Origin: Parvularculaceae bacterium
GTDB lineage: Bacteria > Pseudomonadota > Alphaproteobacteria > Caulobacterales > Parvularculaceae
Assembly: GCA_013215175.1 (NCBI GenBank)
Contig: JABSRH010000005.1
Location: 1 to 35,878, forward strand
DNA length: 35,878 nucleotides
Direction of reading: 5' to 3'
A model generated the notes under the pieces. It did not search any database, was not told where the DNA came from, and saw only the letters and a program-made list of their open reading frames with translations. The translations under genes were made by a program, and so were the position numbers. Below, in pieces: positions 17,006 through 24,681 of the stretch (positions are counted from its first letter, which is position 1; every line of letters begins with the position of its first letter).

Positions 17006-17839
17006 CTACATCACGCCCAGCGGGGTGAAGACTAGCGTCAACTCATCCCACTGATCATATTTATCCTGCGGAAGATAATCATAAGGCGCGCACTTAATAG
17101 CAGCACGGATCGCGCGATCCTTTGTGGCCTTCCAGTACGGGTTACCCGACACTTGAATCGCGAGGTTATTGATCACTTCCGGATCACCACGAATAGTTCC
17201 GTCGCGGTCAAGGTTGATCTTAACCTCTACCACCAGATTCGCAGCATCGGGCACGCCAGAGAGCTGGTCATAGCAATCGAGCATTCGTGCACGAACCAAA
17301 TCTGTTTCTGTCGCTGTAAGTTCACCGCCTAGGCCGAGCCGTTCCTGGTTATTCAGGCCCTCGGGGTCGAGTACCTCGCTTGGCGCGCCGAACGGGTCGT
17401 CTTCGAGGTCCTTCAGCGCATCTTCGAGGCCCGCGAGATCGTCGATCTTTTCAGGCTTCTTCTGCGGCGGCTGGACCTTCTCTTCAGGCTCGGGTTCTGG
17501 TTCAGGCTCCGGCTCGATTTCAGGTTCAGGCTCGGGTTGCTGAGGCTCCGGTTCGGGCTCCGGCTCGGGAGGCAACGGCATCGGTAGCGGATCGTCGAGG
17601 GAGACTTCCTCGATGCCGTCTTTCGGCATGACCTTCTCTGGCGGCGCATCCTCAACAGCGTCCGCGGTGCGATCAGCGCGTACGGACAATTCGTCAGCGA
17701 TTTCCGCTTCGGAGAGGAGCTGGATGGGAACCACAGGCGTCACGAGGACGTCCCTCGTGGTGATGAACGGCGCGATGATCAGACCGCCGAACAACACCCC
17801 GAGGTGAAGCATCATCGAAACGAAGGTGGCGTAGCGCAC
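17006..17839 (-). CDS. tolA: TolA-like cell envelope integrity protein
   Basis: This 277-residue protein sits in the tolA position directly after tolR. It has one N-terminal membrane segment (about 8-26), a Pro/Glu-rich periplasmic stalk and a C-terminal domain (about 170-277) with a Cys189...Cys250 pair and the RAAIKCAPYDYLP segment typical of alphaproteobacterial TolA. The stalk (90-120) is a run of Pro-Glu repeats instead of the long Ala/Lys-rich helix of E. coli TolA, and the protein is much shorter (277 against 421). Translation starts at a GTG with AGGGGG upstream, 15 bases after the tolR stop. A TonB-type name would be the alternative. Confidence 0.87.
   Translation of the reverse strand: MRYATFVSMMLHLGVLFGGLIIAPFITTRDVLVTPVVPIQLLSEAEIADELSVRADRTADAVEDAPPEKVMPKDGIEEVSLDDPLPMPLPPEPEPEPEPQQPEPEPEIEPEPEPEPEPEEKVQPPQKKPEKIDDLAGLEDALKDLEDDPFGAPSEVLDPEGLNNQERLGLGGELTATETDLVRARMLDCYDQLSGVPDAANLVVEVKINLDRDGTIRGDPEVINNLAIQVSGNPYWKATKDRAIRAAIKCAPYDYLPQDKYDQWDELTLVFTPLGVM
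17480..17572 (-). repeat. Pro-Glu coding repeat within tolA
   Basis: This stretch encodes residues 90-120 of TolA, nearly all Pro and Glu in alternation. At the DNA level it is a degenerate six-base tandem repeat (variants of GGCTCC/GGTTCA on the plus strand). Such a repeat can change length by slippage without breaking the frame. Confidence 0.8.
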
Positions 17840-17854
17840 CCCAGCTACCCCCTA

Positions 17855-18289
17855 TTACCCGTGGACCAATCCGAAATTCGTGAACCCAGCACGCTGCAAG
17901 CGTCCTAGGACTTTCGCCACATCATCGTAGGCAACGTTCTTATCGCCGCGCACGTAGATCTGGTTGTTGTACCCAGCATCCGCGATGGCGCTGAGGTGCT
18001 CAACCAAGTCGTCGTAAGCGACTTCCGTCTGCTGAACGAAGATTGAGCCATCTGCCGCGATGGAGATGGTGATCGGCTCCACCTCTTCGCTGAGGGCTTC
18101 AGCTTCAGTCTCAGGCAGCTCAACCTCCACGCCGGTGGTGAGGAGCGGCGCGGCGACCATGAAGATGATCAGCAGCACGAGCATGACGTCGACCAGAGGC
18201 GTCACGTTGATCTCGGACATCGGCGCGGTGGAGCGGCGAAGCTTGCCGCCACCGCCGCTGCTCGAACCGGGAAGCAATCCGCCGGCCAT
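17855..18289 (-). CDS. tolR: Tol-Pal system protein TolR (ExbD family)
   Basis: This 144-residue protein is part of the proton-driven inner-membrane motor. It has a short Gly/Ser-rich cytoplasmic start, one membrane helix with the key Asp34 in NVTPLVDVMLVLLIIFMV, and a periplasmic domain with YVRGDKNVAYDDV. The Asp corresponds to Asp23 of E. coli TolR, needed for proton use. It starts three bases after the tolQ stop and ends 15 bases before tolA, so the three genes form a tight operon. Confidence 0.95.
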   Translation of the reverse strand: MAGGLLPGSSSGGGGKLRRSTAPMSEINVTPLVDVMLVLLIIFMVAAPLLTTGVEVELPETEAEALSEEVEPITISIAADGSIFVQQTEVAYDDLVEHLSAIADAGYNNQIYVRGDKNVAYDDVAKVLGRLQRAGFTNFGLVHG

Positions 18290-18292
18290 GGC

Positions 18293-19000
18293 TCAGCGGC
18301 CTCCGCTATCGGCCTGGCGGCTCAGGATCGCGGTGAACTCACCGGTGAAACCTTCGACCCGCGCGACGTAGGAGTTCAGCGCCGCGGTGTAGCGGTTGTA
18401 GCCGACCACGGCAGGGATAGCGGCGACGAGGCCGATGGCCGTGGCGAACAGGGCTTCGGCAATACCCGGCGCCACAACGGCGAGGGATGCGTCGCCGGTC
18501 TGCGCGATGCCTTGGAACGAGTTCATGATACCCCAGACCGTACCGAAGAGACCGACGAACGGGGCCACAGAACCAACGGTGGCGAGCACCGAGAGCTGGC
18601 TCGATGCTTTCTCCACCTCGCGGGTGGCTTCGGCCATCATGCGGCGCTCGGCGCGCTGAACAGCTGAGGGAGCGAAACCGCCATGGGTGGGGGCCGCTTT
18701 CGCGAACTCATCCATGCCCGCCACGAAGACGCGCGCCATGGGGTGATCCATGCGATCTTTGAGACGGCGATAGAGATCGTCGAGGGGACGTCCCGAATAG
18801 AACTGCTCTTCAAACCGCTTGGCCCGGCCACGCAGCTTTCCGAAGGTCAGCGACTTGTCGATGATGATGGCCCAGGACCAGATACTGGCGAGGGCGAGCA
18901 TGATCATCACGCCTTTCACCACCGGGTCCGCCTGCATGAACATGGCGACCGCACCAAACTCTGTGCCGATCGCGTTCTGCGCGATGACCTCTTCTTCCAT
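18293..19000 (-). CDS. tolQ: Tol-Pal system protein TolQ
   Basis: This 235-residue inner-membrane protein has three hydrophobic segments in the MotA/TolQ/ExbB pattern: the first near residues 30-50, and two in the C-terminal half with the conserved VGSVAPFVGLFGTVWGIMNSF and GIAEALFATAIGLVAAIPA motifs. It forms the stator of the Tol motor with TolR. AAGGAG seven bases before the ATG at 19000 fixes the start, although the frame extends nine codons further. No ybgC thioesterase gene precedes it, unlike in many proteobacteria; asd lies divergently across 294 bases. Confidence 0.95.
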   Translation of the reverse strand: MEEEVIAQNAIGTEFGAVAMFMQADPVVKGVMIMLALASIWSWAIIIDKSLTFGKLRGRAKRFEEQFYSGRPLDDLYRRLKDRMDHPMARVFVAGMDEFAKAAPTHGGFAPSAVQRAERRMMAEATREVEKASSQLSVLATVGSVAPFVGLFGTVWGIMNSFQGIAQTGDASLAVVAPGIAEALFATAIGLVAAIPAVVGYNRYTAALNSYVARVEGFTGEFTAILSRQADSGGR

Positions 19001-19251
19001 CGATAGCTCCTTAGCACCCTCGCGCACTTGTGAGCGCGTCCGTGTTAACCAAACACGGTCTCTACACTATGGCGCAAGGCTTTTCGAGGCTGATGTGGCT
19101 TAACAAAGGTTGCAAAAATCCTGATCGCCCCAAATGTCTTGGGCCTGTTGCGAAACCTTAAGTTCCCAGCGACCACCGAGCCCCTCGGAAAACCGATCCA
19201 TGGCGCTGGCATCAGCTAGCGCTGCAACCCCACTAGCCCACGCCTACCAAG

Positions 19252-19271
19252 GGCCCTATAGGGCCATTTTT
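19252..19271 (+). terminator. Terminator-like or attenuator-like hairpin just before asd
   Basis: GGCCC at 19252-19256 pairs with GGGCC at 19261-19265 around TATA, followed by ATTTTT. It lies about 23 bases before the asd start, and no gene on this strand ends nearby. It may be a weak attenuator in the asd leader. The remaining gap to tolQ (19001-19251) should hold both divergent promoters, but I cannot name them with confidence. Confidence 0.4.
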
Positions 19272-19294
19272 GCACGTGCGAAGGAGTCGTTCTC

Positions 19295-20332
19295 ATGCCC
19301 CTCACCATTGCTGTTGTTGGTGCCACCGGAATGGTTGGCCAAGAGGTTCTGGCGATCCTGGCCGAGCGCATGTTCCCTGCTGAGGAGGTGTTCGCTGTCG
19401 CCTCACGGAATTCGCTGGGTCGCGAGGTCAGCTATGGCGACGAGAAGACCCTGAAGTGCCAGGACATCGAGCAGTTCGATTTCTCGAAGGCGACGATCTC
19501 GATCTTCGCGGCTGGCGGCGACGTGGCCAAGGAATGGGCGCCGAAGGTGGCCGCAGCCGGGTCGATCGTTATCGACAACTCGTCGGCCTTCCGCCTCGAC
19601 CCTGACGTACCGCTGGTGATCCCTGAGGTGAACCCCGACGCCGTCGAGGGTTTCCGCAAGCGGAACATCATCGCCAATCCGAACTGCTCCACCGCGCAGC
19701 TGCTGGTGGCGCTCAAGCCCATCCACGATGCTGCAACCATCAAGCGGGTCGTGGTGGCCACCTATCAATCCGTGTCCGGCGCTGGCCGCGAAGCCTCGGA
19801 TGAGCTGTTCCAGCAGACCAAAGGCATCTTTGTCGGCCAGGACGCCGAGCCTACCAAGTTCACCAAGCAGATCGCCTTCAACGTGATCCCGCACATTGAC
19901 GTCTTCCTCGACGATGGTTCGACCAAGGAGGAGTTCAAGATGGTGGCGGAGACGAAGAAGATCCTCGATCCGAAGATCAAGCTGACCGCGACTTGCGTTC
20001 GCGTGCCTGTCTTCGTGGGTCACTCCGAAGCCGTGAACCTTGAGCTGGAAAAACCGCTGACCACGGAAGAAGCCCACAGCATTCTCCGCGAGGCGCCTGG
20101 GTGCCTGGTGGTCGATAAGCGCGAAGACGGTGGCTACGTCACGCCGATGGAATGCGTCGGCGACTTCGCCACCTTCATCAGCCGCGTGCGCGAGGATCCG
20201 ACGGTCGAGAATGGCCTGAACCTGTGGGTGGTCTCAGACAACCTCCGCAAAGGCGCAGCGCTCAACACGGTGCAGATCGCTGAGCTGCTACTCAACCGAG
20301 GCCTGCTGGGCGAGACGCCCGTCGTCCACTAA
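19295..20332 (+). CDS. asd: Aspartate-semialdehyde dehydrogenase
   Basis: This 345-residue cytoplasmic enzyme reduces aspartyl phosphate to aspartate semialdehyde with NADPH, on the way to lysine, diaminopimelate, methionine and threonine. The NADP site GATGMVGQEV is at residues 9-18, the catalytic Cys131 is in NPNCSTAQL, and later conserved segments include the GHSEAVNLE motif and LRKGAALNTVQIAE near the end. The length fits the family. AAGGAG lies about 9 bases before the ATG. The gene is monocistronic and ends at a shared bidirectional hairpin. Confidence 0.96.
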   Translation: MPLTIAVVGATGMVGQEVLAILAERMFPAEEVFAVASRNSLGREVSYGDEKTLKCQDIEQFDFSKATISIFAAGGDVAKEWAPKVAAAGSIVIDNSSAFRLDPDVPLVIPEVNPDAVEGFRKRNIIANPNCSTAQLLVALKPIHDAATIKRVVVATYQSVSGAGREASDELFQQTKGIFVGQDAEPTKFTKQIAFNVIPHIDVFLDDGSTKEEFKMVAETKKILDPKIKLTATCVRVPVFVGHSEAVNLELEKPLTTEEAHSILREAPGCLVVDKREDGGYVTPMECVGDFATFISRVREDPTVENGLNLWVVSDNLRKGAALNTVQIAELLLNRGLLGETPVVH

Positions 20333-20334
20333 TC

Positions 20335-20372
20335 AAAAACGGCTGACCCCGACCACCCATCGGGGTCAGCCG
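20335..20372 (-). terminator. Strong hairpin shared by asd and the convergent oxygenase-like gene
   Basis: CGGCTGACCCCGA at 20340-20352 pairs perfectly over 13 bases with 20360-20372 around a 7-base loop. On the minus strand it is followed by TTTTTGATT, a proper terminator for the gene ending at 20366, whose stop codon lies inside the stem. On the plus strand the tail is weaker but could still stop asd transcription. Confidence 0.88.
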
Positions 20373-21013
20373 ATGTTCTCTTCACTGATCATGCAGTTCA
20401 TCGAGAACGATCTCCGCTCACCGGGGGTTTTGTATGGGTACACACAGTGGAACATCGAGGATGGGAAGATCCAGAAGTCCCCGACCTTCGGTCTGACGGT
20501 GAAGTTCGATACCGAGTATTGCGTATCCGTACCGTGAGCGAACTGAAGGTGGCCATGGGTCGGATGCCCGGCCTTTTGATCTTGCTCCCACTCCTCCTCG
20601 ATACCGTCAGGTAGGCTGAGATAACCCACACAAGACAGTGCGCAGTTCATGTGGATGTGCAGTGGGTTGTATTCGTTCTCATACTGACGAACATACCATG
20701 CATCGACGATGTCGAGGCCATAGCGTTTGGTACGATGGTTGTAGCCGCCGAACCCGCCGCGGGTCAGCGCCCGCGCATGGTACTCAATCAGGAGCGGCCC
20801 GAGGTACTGCGCAGCGAGCTCCTTGAGCGGCTCGTCGAAGAGCTTTTCCTCTCTAACCTTGCCGACAAGGTTACCGCCGTGGTCACGGAGATCACTGGAA
20901 ATCCGATTGTTCAGCTCACGGTGGAACGCTTCAGGCATCTGGTAGTAGCCGATAAGCGGACCAAACGGCGTGATAAACTCTTTGGTCTCTTGCGGCACAT
21001 AACGCGCTGGCAT
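20366..21013 (-). CDS. Putative 2OG-Fe(II) oxygenase (TIGR02466-like)
   Basis: This 215-residue protein resembles non-haem iron, 2-oxoglutarate-dependent oxygenases. NPLHIHMNCALSCVGYLSLP supplies His119 and His121, DFWIFPSSMFHCVYPY supplies His189, and Arg201 in ERRSFSMN would bind 2-oxoglutarate. An HxH in place of the usual HxD is also what TIGR02466-type proteins show. The substrate is unknown; members often hydroxylate proteins or small molecules. The ATG at 21013 has GAGAGAGG about 10 bases upstream; 11 further codons upstream are in frame but look non-coding. It shares a terminator with asd. Confidence 0.72.
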   Translation of the reverse strand: MPARYVPQETKEFITPFGPLIGYYQMPEAFHRELNNRISSDLRDHGGNLVGKVREEKLFDEPLKELAAQYLGPLLIEYHARALTRGGFGGYNHRTKRYGLDIVDAWYVRQYENEYNPLHIHMNCALSCVGYLSLPDGIEEEWEQDQKAGHPTHGHLQFAHGTDTQYSVSNFTVRPKVGDFWIFPSSMFHCVYPYKTPGERRSFSMNCMISEENIG

Positions 21014-21174
21014 GGTGGGGCAGCCTCTCTCACTCAAGGCGGCCAATCACCGCCCAGGTTCAGGACACGGTCCAGGGCCTTCGCCTCAAGGGCGACGCGA
21101 CGAGCGGATCATTTTTCGCGACGAGTGGTAAGTCTGCCGTCCACGCCGTTCGTTACGAAGGACATCATCACACG

Positions 21175-21198
21175 AAAAACGGGCCCATAGGGCCCGTT
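21175..21198 (-). terminator. Rho-independent terminator of the VPxPA-CTERM gene at 21231
   Basis: AACGGGCCC at 21178-21186 pairs with GGGCCCGTT at 21190-21198 around a 3-base loop. Read on the minus strand it is followed by TTTTT. It lies about 33 bases past the stop codon. Confidence 0.87.
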
Positions 21199-21230
21199 CT
21201 CAGTCGATTGATCCTGCGAAGAGGAGGCCT

Positions 21231-21926
21231 TTATGACTTCTTCCGCCGCCGCAGAGCGCCGATGCCGGCCAGGCCGCCAGCCATCAAGGGCAAAGCAGCG
21301 GGGACAGGCACAGGTGCCGCCCCGAGTGCATTGGTTTCAAGGTTGGTGAAGCTCGCTGCTTGGCTCTCCGTGTACACACCGAAAGCGCCCGTCATGAAGG
21401 ACATATCCGCCACCGTCTGGCTGATGATCGTGGACATGGACACCGTATCGAAGATGGAGAATTCCAAATTGCCGCCATTGCGGGCAATACGGAAGTCATA
21501 GGGACGACGCTCAATCCACTCATCGCCGGAGGTGAAAAGGGTGGTGCGCACGCCGGCAACTTCTTTCACGAGCCAGAAATCCCGCTCGCCAGAAGCATCA
21601 GCGAAGCCGCCGTCTTCCCAACCCATACGGTAGTAGTTGTTGTTGTCTTGGAAGCCGAAGACGATACCCATGATGTCATTATCGAAACCAGTCGACGTCA
21701 TGGTGCCCGTAAATTCGACATCGCCGGATAGGCTATTGTTGCTGTAGAGGATGCCGTAGCCGTTGCTGGTGCCGTTGGCGAAACCAACGCCACGCGACCA
21801 GCTTTGATTATCCGACGAACGCTCGGCGGCGGTGCGCAGCCAGGTGTTGGTGTCTGGTGTGGCCGCGAAGGCAGGTGCGAGTGTCGTAGCTGCAACAGCT
21901 GCGACAGCTGAAATGATGTTCTTCAT
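21231..21926 (-). CDS. VPxPA-CTERM secreted protein with thrombospondin C-terminal-like domain
   Basis: This 231-residue protein has a signal peptide (MKNIISAVAAVAATTLAPAFA) and ends with VPVPAALPLM, a hydrophobic stretch and the basic tail RRRKKS, an exosortase sorting signal. The middle (about 40-195) looks like a concanavalin-type beta sandwich of the thrombospondin C-terminal sort: DNDIMGIVFGFQDNNNYYRM and later GAFGVYTESQAASFTNLE. In that family such segments bind calcium and matrix partners. The ATG at 21926 has AAGGGGAAC upstream. It reads toward the oxygenase-like gene but has its own terminator. It is one of four such genes in this 7-kb stretch, each with a different body. Confidence 0.85.
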   Translation of the reverse strand: MKNIISAVAAVAATTLAPAFAATPDTNTWLRTAAERSSDNQSWSRGVGFANGTSNGYGILYSNNSLSGDVEFTGTMTSTGFDNDIMGIVFGFQDNNNYYRMGWEDGGFADASGERDFWLVKEVAGVRTTLFTSGDEWIERRPYDFRIARNGGNLEFSIFDTVSMSTIISQTVADMSFMTGAFGVYTESQAASFTNLETNALGAAPVPVPAALPLMAGGLAGIGALRRRKKS

Positions 21927-22057
21927 GTTGGTTCCCCTTGATACTCGGTCCAATGGACTCGCGATAAGGATCGCTCAACCAGCATCGGGGGTCAATATTT
22001 GGTTTACTGTTCCTTAACGTACGCCAACGGCGAGCAAGACGAAGGAAATATGGTCAT

Positions 22058-22231
22058 CTACTCCGCCGGCTCTTCGATGGCGCCAGCGCGGTGATAACCA
22101 CCCGGCTTGGCATCAGCGATGGTGGCCGACACACCGGTCAGCGCGACAGCAGATGACATCACCGCGAGGACCAAGCGCGCGCGGTGCGTCTTGCGGCGGA
22201 AGATGTAGCGGCGTTCAACGAGGACGTGCAT
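22058..22231 (-). CDS. Small basic protein with one hydrophobic helix
   Basis: This 57-residue frame starts at an ATG with a strong AGGGAGG ribosome-binding site seven bases upstream. The first 20 residues are rich in Arg and Lys (RRYIFRRKTHRARL), followed by a hydrophobic stretch LVLAVMSSAVALTGVSATIA and a short tail. It could be a signal-bearing small secreted protein or a membrane peptide; I do not recognise it. It lies between two VPxPA-CTERM genes on the same strand. The good ribosome-binding site is the main support. Confidence 0.5.
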   Translation of the reverse strand: MHVLVERRYIFRRKTHRARLVLAVMSSAVALTGVSATIADAKPGGYHRAGAIEEPAE

Positions 22232-22324
22232 GGCGACCTCCCTCTTCTCTCTCAAAGGGCAAGATCGCCGATCAATAAGGCAGAGATAGGGCACGATCTT
22301 GCCGTGCCCTGGGCAATTGCCGGT

Positions 22325-22990
22325 TTAGGCTGCCTTGCTACGCCGACGACGCAGCATCGCACCTGCGAGACCCGTGGCCAGCAGCCATCCTGCAGCCGGA
22401 ACGGGGATCTGGCCATCGACGACCATGTCCGTGAAGCGGACCTCAGCAAGACCAGTGAAGCTGGTCGAGCCCTGCGTTTCGATAACCGTCAGCGTAATCG
22501 AGAAGATATCGCCGTAGAGATCACCAAACGAAATCAATTGAGCAGCACCGAACTGCGGTAGCTCCTCGTTAGGCAGCAGCTCGACATTCGTGAAGTTGAA
22601 GACCGTGTCGCCGCCGAGGTTTTTGGCTTCGAGGTCGACCAACACGGGCTCATACTGAAGGTTCGACGAGATGATGTTCGACAAATGGTTCCAGACCCAC
22701 ATGCCCGACAGGGCCTGAGGATTAGCGAAGAACCAGGTGATGTTCTGTCCCACAGGACCGCCTGTTCGCGATGTGGTCCAGTGGTTATCGAGAGCGTAAT
22801 CGTCGTGGATACTGGTCTCGTCGAAACCTACCGGTAAGCCCGACCCGTCGATCGTGTAGAACGGCGAAAACTGGCCGTTAAACTGTGATGACGCCGAGAC
22901 ATCGTCAGCGTTAATAAGGCCGGCAGCAAACGACTGCGCGCCGAAAGCGACCGCCGTAGCAGCGACGACCGAACTGATTATTCTGAGCAT
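22325..22990 (-). CDS. VPxPA-CTERM secreted protein with discoidin-like domain
   Basis: This 221-residue protein has a signal peptide (MLRIISSVVAATAVAFGAQSF) and the sorting tail IPVPAAGWLLATGLAG followed by RRRRSKAA. The body resembles a discoidin (F5/8 type C) beta-sandwich: a YTIDGSGLPV loop near the start, DNHWTTSRTGG, then QNITWFFANPQALSGMWVWN and a C-terminal LAEVRF strand. Such domains bind sugars or phospholipids. The ATG at 22990 lies only three bases after GGAGGGG, and that ribosome site is inside a perfect 9-base stem. It is the next gene downstream of phbB on the same strand, across 72 bases. Confidence 0.84.
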   Translation of the reverse strand: MLRIISSVVAATAVAFGAQSFAAGLINADDVSASSQFNGQFSPFYTIDGSGLPVGFDETSIHDDYALDNHWTTSRTGGPVGQNITWFFANPQALSGMWVWNHLSNIISSNLQYEPVLVDLEAKNLGGDTVFNFTNVELLPNEELPQFGAAQLISFGDLYGDIFSITLTVIETQGSTSFTGLAEVRFTDMVVDGQIPVPAAGWLLATGLAGAMLRRRRSKAA

Positions 22991-22993
22991 TTT

Positions 22994-23032
22994 CCCCTCC
23001 GTATACAGGGATTGACCTGGTTAACGGAGGGG
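22994..23032 (-). promoter_or_regulatory. Perfect hairpin enclosing the ribosome-binding site of the discoidin-like VPxPA-CTERM gene
   Basis: On the minus strand CCCCTCCGT (23032-23024) pairs perfectly with ACGGAGGGG (23002-22994), and an inner CAGG/CCTG helix closes the loop. The 3' arm is the Shine-Dalgarno sequence, and ATG follows three bases later. The left arm is a perfect complement of the ribosome site, so a folded leader would block translation. It lies in the 72-base gap after phbB and could also act on read-through mRNA. Confidence 0.6.
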
Positions 23033-23062
23033 CTCGATTCGCCTCAAGGACAGCTTCGCTCG

Positions 23063-23788
23063 TTATGCAGCGATGTACTGGCCGCCATTGGCTGTCAGCA
23101 CGGCGCCCGTGATGAAGCCGCTGTCTTTCGAGGCCAAGAAAGCCACCATGTGCGCCATCTCTTCTGGGGTGCCCATGCGGCCAACGGGGATACCCGCGAC
23201 GATCGAGTCGAGGACCTCTTGCTTCATGCCTGAGGTCATGTCCGTGGCAATGTAGCCAGGTGCCAAAGCGTTGACGGTGATACCCTTCTTGGCCGTTTCC
23301 TGGGCGAGGGCGCGGGTGAAGCCGATGAGGCCAGCCTTGGCAGCGGAATAGTTCGTCTGACCGAACTGGCCCTTCTGGCCGTTGATCGAGCTGACATTGA
23401 TGATGCGGCCAAAGCTGCGGTCGCGCATGCCGTTGATCACGGGGCGCGTCATGTTGAAGGCCGAGTCCAGGTTGGTGGAGATCACCGCTTTCCACTGGTC
23501 AGCGCTCATTTTGTGGAAGGCACCGTCGCGGGTGATGCCAGCATTGTTGACGAGCACACCGACGCCGCCATGGTCGGCCTCGATCTTAGCGACGACGCTC
23601 TCGCAAGCCTCAACGTCGGAGACGTCACACTGGTAAGCGGAGATGCCGAGCTCTTCTTCGCAAGCCTTGGCAGCTTCAGCGTTGCCGCCGTAGATCGCGG
23701 CGACAGTGAAGCCGTCGTCTTTGAGTTTCTTCGAAATGGCTTTGCCGATACCGCGCGTACCGCCGGTGACGATGGCAACGTTGCTCAT
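23063..23788 (-). CDS. phbB: Acetoacetyl-CoA reductase
   Basis: This 241-residue short-chain dehydrogenase reduces acetoacetyl-CoA to (R)-3-hydroxybutyryl-CoA with NADPH, the second step of polyhydroxybutyrate synthesis. TGGTRGIG is at 8-15, NNAG at 81-84, and the active site is Ser134, Tyr147 and Lys151 in INVSSINGQKGQFGQTNYSA and the following AK. The GQKGQFGQTNYSA pattern is typical of PhaB/PhbB rather than FabG. AAGGAG eight bases before the ATG at 23788 sets the start. Its partner phbA lies about 5 kb away on the same strand, whereas the two are usually adjacent. Confidence 0.94.
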   Translation of the reverse strand: MSNVAIVTGGTRGIGKAISKKLKDDGFTVAAIYGGNAEAAKACEEELGISAYQCDVSDVEACESVVAKIEADHGGVGVLVNNAGITRDGAFHKMSADQWKAVISTNLDSAFNMTRPVINGMRDRSFGRIINVSSINGQKGQFGQTNYSAAKAGLIGFTRALAQETAKKGITVNALAPGYIATDMTSGMKQEVLDSIVAGIPVGRMGTPEEMAHMVAFLASKDSGFITGAVLTANGGQYIAA

Positions 23789-23926
23789 GGGGACACTCCT
23801 TGCGTGCTGTCTTGATGCCACGCCTGGTTGAGCCGACGCGGCTTGGTGAATCATCACCTCGCCCTTAGCGTCGGTTGCACAGAAGACCAGCGAACAACGC
23901 AGTCAGCCGTCAAAATTTTCGGGTGG

Positions 23927-24211
23927 TCAGCAGCCTTGCGCCGGGATGCTCTGAGGATCGGGGGCGCGGCGACCGTCGATCATCGCCGCACGGTCTTCTT
24001 GGCGGGCAATGTCCTCGATGCATTCTTGATTGCGGTCGTTCTGGTTCTGACGCGCGTAATCGCGTTCTGTGGCGATGCAGCGATCAAAGGCGTCGCCACG
24101 CTTGCCTTTGCAGGCCTCAAACGCGGCCGTTTCCACCTGTTTGCTGGCGGTCATGCTGCAGCTCGCCAACGAAGTCGCGGCCAAGGCCACAACGGTCAAT
24201 CGGATGATCAT
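23927..24211 (-). CDS. Small Cys-containing lipoprotein
   Basis: This 94-residue protein has a signal peptide and lipobox LASC, giving the lipidated Cys18. The mature part is charged and helical, with Cys residues in AAFEACKGKRGDAFDRCIAT and NQECIEDIARQ, and a final Cys as the last residue. The family is unknown to me. GGGAGAG lies about 9 bases before the ATG at 24211. It ends a short unit with the similar small lipoprotein gene 67 bases upstream. Confidence 0.68.
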   Translation of the reverse strand: MIIRLTVVALAATSLASCSMTASKQVETAAFEACKGKRGDAFDRCIATERDYARQNQNDRNQECIEDIARQEDRAAMIDGRRAPDPQSIPAQGC

Positions 24212-24278
24212 GTTGATCGCTCTCCCAAAAGGAACGCCCCGCGAAAGGGCTAGCAGGCTTGAGACACCGCAACCAGCG

Positions 24279-24557
24279 CTATCCGCCAAAGATGGCGTGG
24301 GCGAGGCCTGGATCATCAGCCAAGGACGACGGCGCCCGAAGCTGGCGATCGAGCATGATCTCATTGGTCCAGATAATCTGCTGGCGTTCCCAGCAAGCGG
24401 CTAGGCACTCTTCGCGAGCGTGATAGTCGGAAAGAGCCTGGCAAGCGGCCCGACGTTGGGCCTCCAACCGGCTGGGCGACGACATAAACTGCATCGAGCT
24501 ACAGCCCGACACACTACAAGCGGCGAACGCCGCGAACAGCAACGCTACGAGGCGCAT
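24279..24557 (-). CDS. Small Cys-containing lipoprotein
   Basis: This 92-residue protein has a signal peptide (MRLVALLFAAFAACSVSGC) whose lipobox VSGC should be lipidated. The mature part includes CQALSDYHAREECLAACWER, a Cys-rich helical segment like that of the next small lipoprotein gene downstream. GGGGGAGG five bases before the ATG at 24557 is a strong ribosome-binding site. It is not homologous to a family I can name. Residues from the Cys-rich segment on are hydrophilic, so it should be a periplasmic-side lipoprotein. Confidence 0.68.
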   Translation of the reverse strand: MRLVALLFAAFAACSVSGCSSMQFMSSPSRLEAQRRAACQALSDYHAREECLAACWERQQIIWTNEIMLDRQLRAPSSLADDPGLAHAIFGG

Positions 24558-24681
24558 CAGCACCTCCCCCATTGTGCCGCCTCCGCCCAAAGAGACAGCG
24601 ATTACCCACTGGAGAAGTGTGATAGAAAAACGTTTATGGGAGGTGAGCGGGCAACGCTTGGTTGGCGCCCATCATTGACCC

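Noticed and set aside
17480-17572. Short repeats that could suggest a CRISPR or satellite
   Set aside because: The repeat units are six bases, in frame, and encode the Pro-Glu stalk of TolA.
19403-20077. Minus-strand frame of 224 codons across asd
   Set aside because: It is fully antisense to asd and lacks recognisable features.
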